A stretch of DNA of 46,272 nucleotides, from NCBI RefSeq assembly GCF_001043115.1, contig NZ_LFME01000036.1:1-46272 (forward strand), read 5' to 3'. Positions 7,790 through 16,358 of the stretch are shown piece after piece. A program made the position numbers and the translations under genes. Position 1 is the first letter of the stretch; each line of letters opens with the position of its first letter. Source of the DNA: Xanthomonas sp. NCPPB 1128 (GTDB lineage: Bacteria > Pseudomonadota > Gammaproteobacteria > Xanthomonadales > Xanthomonadaceae). The notes beneath the pieces were generated by a model. It saw only the letters and a program-made list of their open reading frames with translations. It was not told where the DNA came from and made no database searches.

Positions 7790-10282
7790 ATGACTGCAGT
7801 GGGTGCACACCCCCGATTGCCGCACCGCCCGATGCCCGCCGCCGCGCGCATCGCGGCGGCCTCCCGCAACGCCTGGCTGGGGTTGTCCCTGCTCGCCTGT
7901 GGCAGCCTGCTCGGCGGCTGCGACCGCGCTCCGCCGCCGGCACCGACACCGGCGGCCAAGCCCGCCGCGGCGCCGCCGCCGGCCCCGAAACACGATGACG
8001 ACGACGACAAGACCCCGCTGCCGCTGATCCCGGCGCCGGCCAAGGCCGAGCGCGACGGCGGCACCCTGACCATCGGCACCGGCGCCGTGCTGTCGGTACC
8101 TCTCGACGACCCCGGCGCACAGCGCGTGGCCGAGCAACTGTCGCAGTTGCTGGAAAAGACCCGCGGCCTGGCGCTGCAGGTGCGTGCGGAGACCATCCCC
8201 GCCGACGGCAGCATCCGCCTGCAGCTCAATCCCAATACCGAGGTCGCGCAGGCCGAGGGCTACACGCTGGACGTGGACCCGCGCACCATGCTGATCCAGG
8301 CGCGCGAGGAACGCGGCCTGTTCTACGGCGCGATCAGCGCCTGGCAGCTGATGACGCCCGACGCCGGCAAGGGCGAGGTGGACGTGCCGCAGGTGCACAT
8401 CCGCGACTGGCCGCGCTTCGGCTGGCGCGGCGTGCTGCTCGACGTGGCGCGGCACTTCCACGGCCCGGATACGGTCAAGCGCCTGCTCGACGCGATGGCC
8501 CAGCACAAGCTCAACGTGCTGCACCTGCATCTGACCGACGACCAGGGCTGGCGCATCGAGATCAAGCGCTATCCCAAGCTCACCGAGATCGGCGCCTGGC
8601 GCACCCCGCCCGGCGCCGGAACCCACGGCCTGCCCGATCGCTACGGCGGCTTCTACACCCAGGACCAGATCCGCGACCTGGTGGCCTACGCCGCCGAACG
8701 CCACATCACCATCGTGCCGGAGCTGGACATGCCCGGCCATGCCCAGTCGGCGGTGGCGTCCTACCCGGAACTGGTCGGGGTGACCCGGCAACGGCCCAAG
8801 GTGTCGGTGGACTGGGGCGTCAATCCGTACCTGTTCAACACCAACGACAAGAGCATGACCTTCATCCGGGGCGTGCTCGACGAAGTGCTGCAACTGTTCC
8901 CCTCGCCGTACATCCACATCGGCGGCGACGAGGCGGTCAAGGATCAGTGGGAACGCTCGCCGGCGGTGCGCGCGCAGATGCGCAAGCTCGGCATCAAGGA
9001 TGCGCATGCGCTGCAGGGCTGGTTCAACCAGCAGCTGGCCGACTACCTGACCCAGCACCAGCGGCGCCTGATCGGCTGGGACGAGATCCTGGAAGGCGGG
9101 CTGCCGGCCAGCGCGTCGGTGATGTCCTGGCGCGGCGTCGACGGCGCGGTCGCCGCCGCCAAGCAGGGCCACGACGTGGTGCTGGCGCCGGCCGGCTGGA
9201 TGTACCTGGACAACCTGCAGAGCGCGCGCAACGACGAACCCAATGGCCGCCTGGCGACGCTGCCGCTGCAGAAGGTCTATGGCTTCGACCCGGTGCCGGC
9301 CGCGCTCAGCGCCGAGGAGAGCAAGCACGTGCTCGGCGTGCAGGCGGCGCTGTGGAGCGAATACATCCCCTCCGCCTGGCATATCGACCATGCGCTGTTC
9401 CCGCGGCTGAGCGCGGTGGCCGAGGCCGGCTGGTCGCCGATGGCCGCGCGCGACTGGAACGGCTTCCTGCAGCGCCTGCCGGCGCAGCTGGATCGCTACC
9501 GCAGCCAGGGCATCGCCTACGGCGACGGCGCCTTCGCCGCGGACATCGCCATACAGGGCGGCGACAATGCCGCGCTGGACAGCGGCCAGGCCACCGTGGT
9601 GCTGGGCAACCAGGCCACCTTCGGCAGCTTCCGCTACACCACCGACGGCAGCGAACCCAAGGCCGACTCGCCGCGCTACACGGCGCCGTTCGCGGTGACC
9701 CTGCCGGTCACCGTGCGCGCGGCCACCTTCGCCGACGAAGGCCGCCTGCTGGCCGCCCCGCGCAGCCGCATCCTCGACCGCGCCAACCTGCTCAGCCGCG
9801 ACACCCAGGGCCTGGCCTCGTGCGAAGGCGGCGAGTTGGGCCTGCGTGTGCCGCTGCTGCCGGACCTGGCCGACCAGGACACCCCGGTGTTCAACATCGA
9901 CCTGTTCACCAGTTGCTGGCGCTACGCCGACGCGCGCCTGGACGGCATCGACCGCATCCGCATCGACGCCGCACGCCTGGCGCGCAACTACGGGCTGGCG
10001 CACGACCAGGCCAAGGTCAAGCGCTACCCGGCGCACAGCCCGCGTGGCGAGTTCGAAGTGCGGCTGGGCGATTGCAAGGGCAAGCTGCTGGCGCGGCTGC
10101 CGCTGCCGGCCGGCAAGACCCTGGGCGACCAGTTCGCACTGGAAGCGCGGCTACCCAAGCAGCGCGGCGTGCACGACCTGTGCCTGCGCTCCACCGCGCC
10201 CATCGCCGGCCCGTACTACGCCATCGGCGCCGTCCATCTGATCGACACCGCGGCGCAGGCGCCCCCCGCCGCCGCGCACTGA
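7790..10282 (+). CDS. nixG: GH20 beta-N-acetylhexosaminidase, lipoprotein
   Basis: 830-residue family 20 hexosaminidase expected to remove terminal beta-GlcNAc from N-glycan antennae or chitobiose. After a charged leader comes a hydrophobic stretch ending in the lipobox LLGGC, so it should be lipid-anchored, followed by a Pro/Ala linker and an acidic DDDDDK patch. A GH20b N-domain precedes the catalytic barrel, whose HIGGDEAV motif supplies the Asp380-Glu381 catalytic pair. After about residue 585 lies a chitobiase C-terminal-like beta domain (FRYTTDGSEP). The ATG is preceded by GAGGTAG. The N-terminus has about 40 residues before the lipobox, longer than usual, so an internal ATG (MPAAARI) is possible. 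Confidence 0.9.
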   Translation: MTAVGAHPRLPHRPMPAAARIAAASRNAWLGLSLLACGSLLGGCDRAPPPAPTPAAKPAAAPPPAPKHDDDDDKTPLPLIPAPAKAERDGGTLTIGTGAVLSVPLDDPGAQRVAEQLSQLLEKTRGLALQVRAETIPADGSIRLQLNPNTEVAQAEGYTLDVDPRTMLIQAREERGLFYGAISAWQLMTPDAGKGEVDVPQVHIRDWPRFGWRGVLLDVARHFHGPDTVKRLLDAMAQHKLNVLHLHLTDDQGWRIEIKRYPKLTEIGAWRTPPGAGTHGLPDRYGGFYTQDQIRDLVAYAAERHITIVPELDMPGHAQSAVASYPELVGVTRQRPKVSVDWGVNPYLFNTNDKSMTFIRGVLDEVLQLFPSPYIHIGGDEAVKDQWERSPAVRAQMRKLGIKDAHALQGWFNQQLADYLTQHQRRLIGWDEILEGGLPASASVMSWRGVDGAVAAAKQGHDVVLAPAGWMYLDNLQSARNDEPNGRLATLPLQKVYGFDPVPAALSAEESKHVLGVQAALWSEYIPSAWHIDHALFPRLSAVAEAGWSPMAARDWNGFLQRLPAQLDRYRSQGIAYGDGAFAADIAIQGGDNAALDSGQATVVLGNQATFGSFRYTTDGSEPKADSPRYTAPFAVTLPVTVRAATFADEGRLLAAPRSRILDRANLLSRDTQGLASCEGGELGLRVPLLPDLADQDTPVFNIDLFTSCWRYADARLDGIDRIRIDAARLARNYGLAHDQAKVKRYPAHSPRGEFEVRLGDCKGKLLARLPLPAGKTLGDQFALEARLPKQRGVHDLCLRSTAPIAGPYYAIGAVHLIDTAAQAPPAAAH

Positions 10283-10298
10283 CCACGGAGACCCTCGC

Positions 10299-12998
10299 AT
10301 GATCCAGCCGCCCCGCCGCCCCCGTTCCGCGTCGCACACGCGCCTTCCTGCCCGCCTCGGGCTGCTGCTGGCGCTGGCCTTGCCGGCGTTGGGACAGGCG
10401 GCGGCGCCGGCGACGCTGTCGCTGCAACAGGGCTGGCAGGTGCGGCTGGCGCCGGGCGATGCCAACGCCAAGGCGCATCCGAAGGCGGCGCAGTGGCTGC
10501 CGGCGCAGGTGCCGGGCACGGTGCAGACCGACCTGATCGCCGCAGGCGTGGTGCCGGATCCGTTCTATCGCGACAACGAAGCGCAGATCCAGTGGGCCGG
10601 GCTCAGCGACTGGCAGTACCAGACCCATTTCCAGGTCGACGCGGCCTTGCTGGCGCGCCCGCACCTGGAACTGGTGTTCGACGGCCTGGACACCTTTGCC
10701 GAGGTCTACCTCAACGGCAAGAAACTGCTGGCCGCCGACAACATGTTCCGGCAGTGGCGCATCGACGCCAAACCGCTGCTCAAGCGCGGCGACAACCTGC
10801 TGGAAGTACGCATCGCCTCGCCGATCAAGAAGATCCAGCCGTGGCTGTCCAAGCAGCCGTATGCCCTGCCCGGCGCCTACGATTCGGCATTCGGCGACGA
10901 GCCGGTGGCGCGGCACAGTTCCACCTATGTGCGCAAGGCGCCGTACAACTTCGGCTGGGACTGGGGCCCGCGCATCGTCACCGCCGGCATCTGGCAGGGC
11001 GTGCGCCTGGAAGCCTGGGACGCGCTGCGCGTGGACGGCCTGCGCATCGCCCAGCAGCGCGTCGACGCCGACGCAGCGCAACTGCTGGCGCAACTGCAGG
11101 TGCAGGCCGGCCGCAGCGGCGAAGTGCAGTTGGATCTGGAGGTGCTCGGCCCCGACGGCCAACGCGTCGGCCAGTTCAGCCAGCGCGCGGTGGTCGATCC
11201 GGGCGCCAACACCCTGACCGTGCCGGTGCGCATCGCCAAGCCGCAGCGCTGGTTCCCGGCCGGCTACGGCCGCCAGGACCTGTACACGTTCAAGGCGCAA
11301 CTGCGCGATGCGGCGGGCGAACGGTTGGACGTGCAGCGCGTCACCGGCCTGCGCAGCGTCGAACTGCGCCGCGAGAAGGACCAGTGGGGCAAGAGCTTCG
11401 CCCTGGTGGTCAACGGCATCCCGGTGTTCGCCAAGGGCGCCAACCTGATCCCGTTCGACAGCTTCCCCACCCGCGTCGACGCCGCGCGCATGCGCGGCTT
11501 CCTGCAGTCCGCGCGCGACGCCAACATGAACATGCTGCGCATGTGGGGCGGCGGTCATTACCAGCCGGACAGCTTCTACGAGGACGCCGACCGCCTGGGC
11601 ATCATGATCTGGCAGGACTTCATGTTCGGCGGCGCCATCCCGCCGTACGACGTCGCGTTCCGCGAGAACACCCGTGCCGAGGCCGAGGAGCAGGTCCGGC
11701 GCCTGGGCGATCACCCCAGCATCGTCATCTGGTGCGGCAACAACGAAGTGCAGACCGGATGGGAGAACTGGGGCGACCGGGTCAAGTTCAAGCAGTCGAT
11801 CGACCCGGAAGAGCGCGAGCGCATCGTCCGCGGCATGACCACGCTGTTCGGCACGGTGCTGCGCGAAGCGGTGCAGAAGTACGACAGCGACACCCCGTAC
11901 TGGGCGACCTCGCCGGGCACCGATTTCGACGGCGCCGCCGACCAGCCCGACGACGGCGACATGCACTACTGGAAGGTCTGGGGCGGCCCGGCGCTGCCGG
12001 TCACCGAGTACCTCAACGTGACCCCGCGCTTCATGTCCGAATACGGGCTGCAGTCGTTCCCGGAGATGCGCACCATCCGCGCCTTCGCCGAACCCGGCGA
12101 CCTGCAGCCGGAATCGGCGGTGATGCGCGCGCACCAGAAGTTCGACAAGGGCAACGGCAACCAGCGCCTGCTGCTGTACATCCGCCGTGCGTTCGGCGAG
12201 CCCAAGGATTTCGCCAGCTTCGTCTACCTGAGCCAGATCATGCAGGCCGAGGGCATCACCCTGGCCGCCGAGCACCTGCGCGCCTCGCGGCCGCAATCGA
12301 TGGGCTCGCTGTACTGGCAGCTCAACGACGTGTGGCCCGGCGCGTCGTGGTCGAGCCTGGACTACTTCGGCCGCTGGAAGGCGCTGCAGTACCACGCGCG
12401 CCGCTTCTACGCGCCGGAACTGATCGCCGCACTGCGCAACGACAAGGGCCAGACCGAGGTGTCGCTGGTCTCCGACCGCACTACCCCGCTGGCCGCGCGC
12501 TGGCGCATGCGGGTCATGGACCTGTCCGGCAAGGTGCTGAGCAAGACCGAGAAGCCGGTGACGCTGGCGCCGCTGTCCAGCGTGCGCGTGGGCAGCTTCA
12601 GCGATGCGCAGCTGCTGCGCCGCGCCGATCCGCGCCGTAGCGTGGCGGTGTTCGAGCTGCTCGACGGCGAGCGCGTGCTGTCGCGCAACCTGGTGTACTT
12701 CGACGCGGCCAAGCGCCTGCAGTGGCCGCAGGCCGACATCCGCAGCGAGCTGCACGCAGACGGCGACGGCTACGCGCTGACCCTGAGCAGCGCCACCCTC
12801 GCCGCGCAGGTGTGGCTGAGCTTCGGCGACCTCGACGTGACCCTGTCCGACAACGCCTTCGACCTGCTGCCGGGCGAGCCGCTGACCGTGCGCGTGCACA
12901 GCAGCGCCACCCTGGAGCAGCTGCGCGCGGCGCTGCAGGTGCGTGACCTCGGCGGGACCATGGCGGGCGCCCCGGCCGAGCCGGCGGAGGTGAAGTGA
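10299..12998 (+). CDS. nixH: GH2 beta-mannosidase, exported
   Basis: 899-residue GH2 enzyme of the beta-mannosidase branch, expected to cleave the Man-beta-1,4-GlcNAc core linkage after the other mannoses are gone. A signal peptide (about residues 1-35) precedes a GH2 sugar-binding domain (WLPAQVPGTVQTDL), the immunoglobulin-like domain and the TIM barrel. The acid/base is Glu483 in CGNNE and the nucleophile Glu581 in MSEYGLQSFP; GNNE rather than GNE is usual for mannosidases. It starts 16 bases after GH20, with GGAG upstream, and its TGA overlaps the following ATG by one base (TGATG). Confidence 0.9.
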   Translation: MIQPPRRPRSASHTRLPARLGLLLALALPALGQAAAPATLSLQQGWQVRLAPGDANAKAHPKAAQWLPAQVPGTVQTDLIAAGVVPDPFYRDNEAQIQWAGLSDWQYQTHFQVDAALLARPHLELVFDGLDTFAEVYLNGKKLLAADNMFRQWRIDAKPLLKRGDNLLEVRIASPIKKIQPWLSKQPYALPGAYDSAFGDEPVARHSSTYVRKAPYNFGWDWGPRIVTAGIWQGVRLEAWDALRVDGLRIAQQRVDADAAQLLAQLQVQAGRSGEVQLDLEVLGPDGQRVGQFSQRAVVDPGANTLTVPVRIAKPQRWFPAGYGRQDLYTFKAQLRDAAGERLDVQRVTGLRSVELRREKDQWGKSFALVVNGIPVFAKGANLIPFDSFPTRVDAARMRGFLQSARDANMNMLRMWGGGHYQPDSFYEDADRLGIMIWQDFMFGGAIPPYDVAFRENTRAEAEEQVRRLGDHPSIVIWCGNNEVQTGWENWGDRVKFKQSIDPEERERIVRGMTTLFGTVLREAVQKYDSDTPYWATSPGTDFDGAADQPDDGDMHYWKVWGGPALPVTEYLNVTPRFMSEYGLQSFPEMRTIRAFAEPGDLQPESAVMRAHQKFDKGNGNQRLLLYIRRAFGEPKDFASFVYLSQIMQAEGITLAAEHLRASRPQSMGSLYWQLNDVWPGASWSSLDYFGRWKALQYHARRFYAPELIAALRNDKGQTEVSLVSDRTTPLAARWRMRVMDLSGKVLSKTEKPVTLAPLSSVRVGSFSDAQLLRRADPRRSVAVFELLDGERVLSRNLVYFDAAKRLQWPQADIRSELHADGDGYALTLSSATLAAQVWLSFGDLDVTLSDNAFDLLPGEPLTVRVHSSATLEQLRAALQVRDLGGTMAGAPAEPAEVK

Positions 12999-15727
12999 TG
13001 CGCGGGGAGATGTGCGATTCGAAGGGAACAGTGTGGGAGGGACTTCAGTCCCGACGTGGCGTTACCGGTAAAGCGTCGGGACTGAAGTCCCTCCCACAAA
13101 GGCGCATCTCCCTGGCGCTGTGCGCACTCGGCCTGCTCGCCGCCCCGCTCGCCCACGCCGACGAGGCCGAGGACCGCGCCGCCGCGCTGGTGGCGAAGAT
13201 GACCCGCGCCGAGAAGATCGCGCAGGCGATGAACGCTGCGCCGGCGATCCCGCGCCTGGGCGTGCCGGCCTACGAGTGGTGGAGCGAGGGCCTGCACGGC
13301 ATCGCCCGCAACGGCGAGGCCACGGTATTCCCGCAGGCGATCGGCCTGGCCGCGACCTGGAATCCCGACCTGCTGCACGACGTCGGCACCGTCACCTCCA
13401 CCGAGGCGCGGGCCAAGTTCAACCTCGCCGGCGGCCCCGGCAAGGACCATCCGCGCTACGCCGGGCTGACCATCTGGTCGCCCAACATCAACATCTTCCG
13501 CGACCCGCGCTGGGGCCGCGGCATGGAGACCTACGGCGAGGATCCCTACCTCACCGGGCGGCTCGCGGTCGGCTTCATCCACGGCCTGCAGGGCGACGAT
13601 CCGGCGCACCCGCGCACCATCGCCACGCCCAAGCACCTGGCCGTGCACAGCGGGCCGGAACCGGGCCGCCACGGCTTCGACGTGGACGTGTCGCCGCACG
13701 ATTTCGAGGCCACCTACTCGCCGGCGTTCCGCGCCGCCATCGTCGACGGCCAGGCCGGCTCGGTGATGTGCGCGTACAACTCCCTGCACGGCACGCCCGC
13801 CTGCGCCGCCGACTGGCTGATCGACGGCCGCGTGCGCGGCGACTGGGGCTTCAAGGGCTTCGTCGTGTCCGATTGCGATGCGATCGACGACATGACCCAG
13901 TTCCACTACTACCGCGCCGACAATGCAGGCTCTTCCGCCGCGGCGCTCAAGGCCGGGCACGACCTGAATTGCGGCTACGCCTACCGCGACCTCGGCATCG
14001 CCTTCGACCGTGGCGAGGCAGACGAGGCGCTGCTCGACCGCTCGCTGGTGCGCCTGTTCGCCGCGCGCTACCGGCTTGGCGAGCTGCAGCCGTCGCGCCG
14101 CGATCCGTATGCACGGCTGGGCACCAAGGACATCGACAGTGCCGCGCACCGCGCGCTGGCGCTGCAGGCCGCACAGCAATCGCTGGTGCTGCTGAAGAAC
14201 GCCAACGCCACCCTGCCGCTGCGCCCGGGCCTGCGCCTGGCCGTGCTCGGCCCCAATGCCGATGCGCTGGCCGCGCTGGAAGCCAACTACCAGGGCACTT
14301 CGGTGCAGCCGGTGACGCCGCTGCAAGGGCTGCGCACGCGCTTCGGCGCCACCCAGATCACCTATGCACAGGGCGCGCCGCTGGCCGCCGGCGTGCCCGG
14401 CATGATCCCCGAGACCGCGCTGCGCAGCGACGGCAAGCCCGGGCTGCGCGGCGAGTACTTCGACAACCTGGACCTGGCCGGTACGCCGCGCGCGCAGCGC
14501 CAGGACCGCGTGGTCGGCTTCAACTGGGACCACGTGGCCCCGGCCAAGGGCGTGGACAAGGACCGCTATTCGGTGCGCTGGAGCGGCGAACTGCTGCCGC
14601 CCGGCCCCGGCGACTACACCCTGGCGGTGCGGGTGGCGCGCTGCTTCGATTGCGCCGGCCACGACCCGGTGCGCCTGTACATCGACGACCAGTTGGTGAT
14701 CGCCGGCAACGCCGAGGACAAGCACCTGCCGGCCGGCATGCACAACGCCGACGGCCGCAACGTCGAGGCAGTGCTGCATTTCGACGACGCGACACCGCGG
14801 CGCATCCGCCTGGAGCTGGAACACCGCGGCCAGGACCAGGGCCTGCGCCTGGAGTGGCTGGCGCCGCCGGCGCTGCAACTGGCCGAGGCCGAACGCGCAG
14901 TGGCGCAGGCCGACGCGGTGGTGGCCTTCGTCGGCCTGTCGCCGGACGTGGAAGGCGAGGAACTGCGCATCGACGTGCCGGGCTTCGACGGCGGCGACCG
15001 CAACGACCTGGCCCTGCCGGCGGCGCAGCAGGCGCTGCTGGAACGGGCCAAGGCCAGCGGCAAACCACTGGTCGTGGTGCTGATGAGCGGCAGCGCGGTG
15101 GCGTTGAACTGGGCCAAGCAACACGCCGACGCGATCATCGCCGCGTGGTATCCGGGCCAGTCCGGCGGCACCGCCATCGCCCAGGCACTGGCCGGCGACA
15201 TCAACCCCGGCGGCCGCCTGCCGGTGACCTTCTACCGCTCGACCAAGGACCTGCCGCCCTACGTCAGCTACGACATGAAGGGCCGCACCTACCGCTACTT
15301 CAAGGGCGAGCCGCTGTTCCCGTTCGGCTACGGCCTCAGCTACACCCAATTCGCCTATGACGCACCGCAGCTGTCGGCCGCGACCCTGCAGGACGGCCAG
15401 CCGCTGCAGGTGAGCACCACGGTGCGCAACACCGGCGCACGCGCCGGCGACGAGGTGGTGCAGGTGTACCTGCAATACCCGCAGCGCGCGCAGTCGCCGC
15501 TGCGCAGCCTGGTCGGCTTCCAGCGCGTGCACCTGCAACCGGGCGAGGCGCGCACGCTGCGCTTCGCGCTGGATGCGCGCCAGCTCAGCGACGTCGATCG
15601 TAGCGGCCAGCGCGCGGTGGAGGCCGGCGACTATCGCGTGTTCGTCGGCGGCGGCCAGCCCGGCACCGGCGCGCCCGGCGAGGACGCGGCGTTCTCGATC
15701 AGTGGCCGGGTGGCCCTGCCGAAGTGA
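12998..15727 (+). CDS. nixI: GH3 beta-glycosidase with PA14 insert, beta-xylosidase-like
   Basis: 909-residue GH3 enzyme; in X. campestris the GH3 member of this cluster is the beta-1,2-xylosidase of plant N-glycans. Domains: GH3 N-terminal barrel with the nucleophile Asp292 in VVSDCDA, a C-terminal alpha/beta domain interrupted by a PA14 domain (about 481-624, beginning RGEYFDNLDLAG), and a fibronectin III-like end (from about 794). The ATG overlaps the GH2 stop. A REP palindrome (13032-13098) lies between this start and the hydrophobic core LALCALGLLAAPLAHA of the signal peptide, so the leader is about 50 residues and partly repeat-encoded. The GTG at 13031 or a missed start are alternatives. 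Confidence 0.88.
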   Translation: MRGEMCDSKGTVWEGLQSRRGVTGKASGLKSLPQRRISLALCALGLLAAPLAHADEAEDRAAALVAKMTRAEKIAQAMNAAPAIPRLGVPAYEWWSEGLHGIARNGEATVFPQAIGLAATWNPDLLHDVGTVTSTEARAKFNLAGGPGKDHPRYAGLTIWSPNINIFRDPRWGRGMETYGEDPYLTGRLAVGFIHGLQGDDPAHPRTIATPKHLAVHSGPEPGRHGFDVDVSPHDFEATYSPAFRAAIVDGQAGSVMCAYNSLHGTPACAADWLIDGRVRGDWGFKGFVVSDCDAIDDMTQFHYYRADNAGSSAAALKAGHDLNCGYAYRDLGIAFDRGEADEALLDRSLVRLFAARYRLGELQPSRRDPYARLGTKDIDSAAHRALALQAAQQSLVLLKNANATLPLRPGLRLAVLGPNADALAALEANYQGTSVQPVTPLQGLRTRFGATQITYAQGAPLAAGVPGMIPETALRSDGKPGLRGEYFDNLDLAGTPRAQRQDRVVGFNWDHVAPAKGVDKDRYSVRWSGELLPPGPGDYTLAVRVARCFDCAGHDPVRLYIDDQLVIAGNAEDKHLPAGMHNADGRNVEAVLHFDDATPRRIRLELEHRGQDQGLRLEWLAPPALQLAEAERAVAQADAVVAFVGLSPDVEGEELRIDVPGFDGGDRNDLALPAAQQALLERAKASGKPLVVVLMSGSAVALNWAKQHADAIIAAWYPGQSGGTAIAQALAGDINPGGRLPVTFYRSTKDLPPYVSYDMKGRTYRYFKGEPLFPFGYGLSYTQFAYDAPQLSAATLQDGQPLQVSTTVRNTGARAGDEVVQVYLQYPQRAQSPLRSLVGFQRVHLQPGEARTLRFALDARQLSDVDRSGQRAVEAGDYRVFVGGGQPGTGAPGEDAAFSISGRVALPK
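13032..13098. repeat. REP-type inverted pair (type A) inside the GH3 leader
   Basis: Left arm 13032-13056 (begins TGTGGGAGGGACTTCAG) and right arm 13074-13098 are exact inverted copies over 25 bases, with a 17-base centre. This is the same type A palindrome found at 19381, 19552, 19702 and 27442. Here it falls within the translated frame of the GH3 gene. Confidence 0.85.
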
Positions 15728-15866
15728 GCGAGGGGCCGCCGACGGCCCCTGTCTACGAAATGCGCCAGCGCATGCGGCGGTGCAGCGTAACTGTCCGCCG
15801 CGCTCCCGCCGCCGGGCGCCATCACCCCATGTTTCAGCGTCCTGCTAATTTATTTTTCACGACCTA

Positions 15867-15899
15867 TTGACAGTTCTCCGGGACAGAGGTATCGATAAC
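15867..15899 (+). promoter_or_regulatory. Candidate promoter/operator of second TBDT
   Basis: TTGACA at 15867-15872, a 17-base spacer, then TATCGA (15890-15895) as a possible -10. The -10 lies within the near-palindrome GGTATCGATAAC (15888-15899), which has the central CG of a LacI-family operator. An AT-rich stretch precedes it. Position and spacing are supportive; this is a visual match only. Confidence 0.45.
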
Positions 15900-15936
15900 A
15901 CGTCGGTGCCACGCGCCGACGATGCCAGACGCGCCG

Positions 15937-15961
15937 AACGCCGCAGCACCTGCGGCGTTTT
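15937..15961 (+). terminator. Terminator-like hairpin in the TBDT leader
   Basis: Ten-base-pair perfect stem AACGCCGCAG / CTGCGGCGTT with a CAC loop, followed by TT and then CC. It lies about 40 bases downstream of the candidate -10 and almost 400 bases before the TBDT start, as an attenuator would. The T-run is short. Confidence 0.45.
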
Positions 15962-16358
15962 CCAGGGCAGTTCCAGGGGTGATGTGCCATGTCATGCAGT
16001 CGTCGCAGCCAGGATCGATGCCTCGCCGGAGTTCCGGCGCCCTGCCTGTCGTCCGCGCCCCGCGCGGGCGCGCACGGGAGCCGCTGCGCATGACCCGTCG
16101 CTACAAGCTGAGCGCGCTGCGTTCGCGCTCCAAGTGCATCGCCGGCTACTCGCCGCCACGCCACTGATCGCCGTTTAACGGTCCGCCCAGCCGGCAGACG
16201 CCTCGCGTCGGTCGCCGTTCGCTTTGTCCTGCTTGCACGCCGCCCGGCGTGCGGTCCGAGCGCGCGCGCCTTCCGCCCACCGTGTCTGCCATCCAGGAAC
16301 GCAGCGGCGCGTCGCCTTCGGCGCGTGCCCGCACCGATCACGATCAGCGAGGTGTCAC

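Larger units (their letters stand above)
15728..16358. other. Non-coding region upstream of second TBDT
   Basis: 631 bases with no convincing gene. It contains a hairpin just after GH3 (15731-15750, AGGGGCCG/CGGCCCCT), a possible promoter around 15867-15899, and a terminator-like hairpin at 15937-15961 within what would be the TBDT leader. Short frames here look like chance high-GC frames. Confidence 0.55.
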
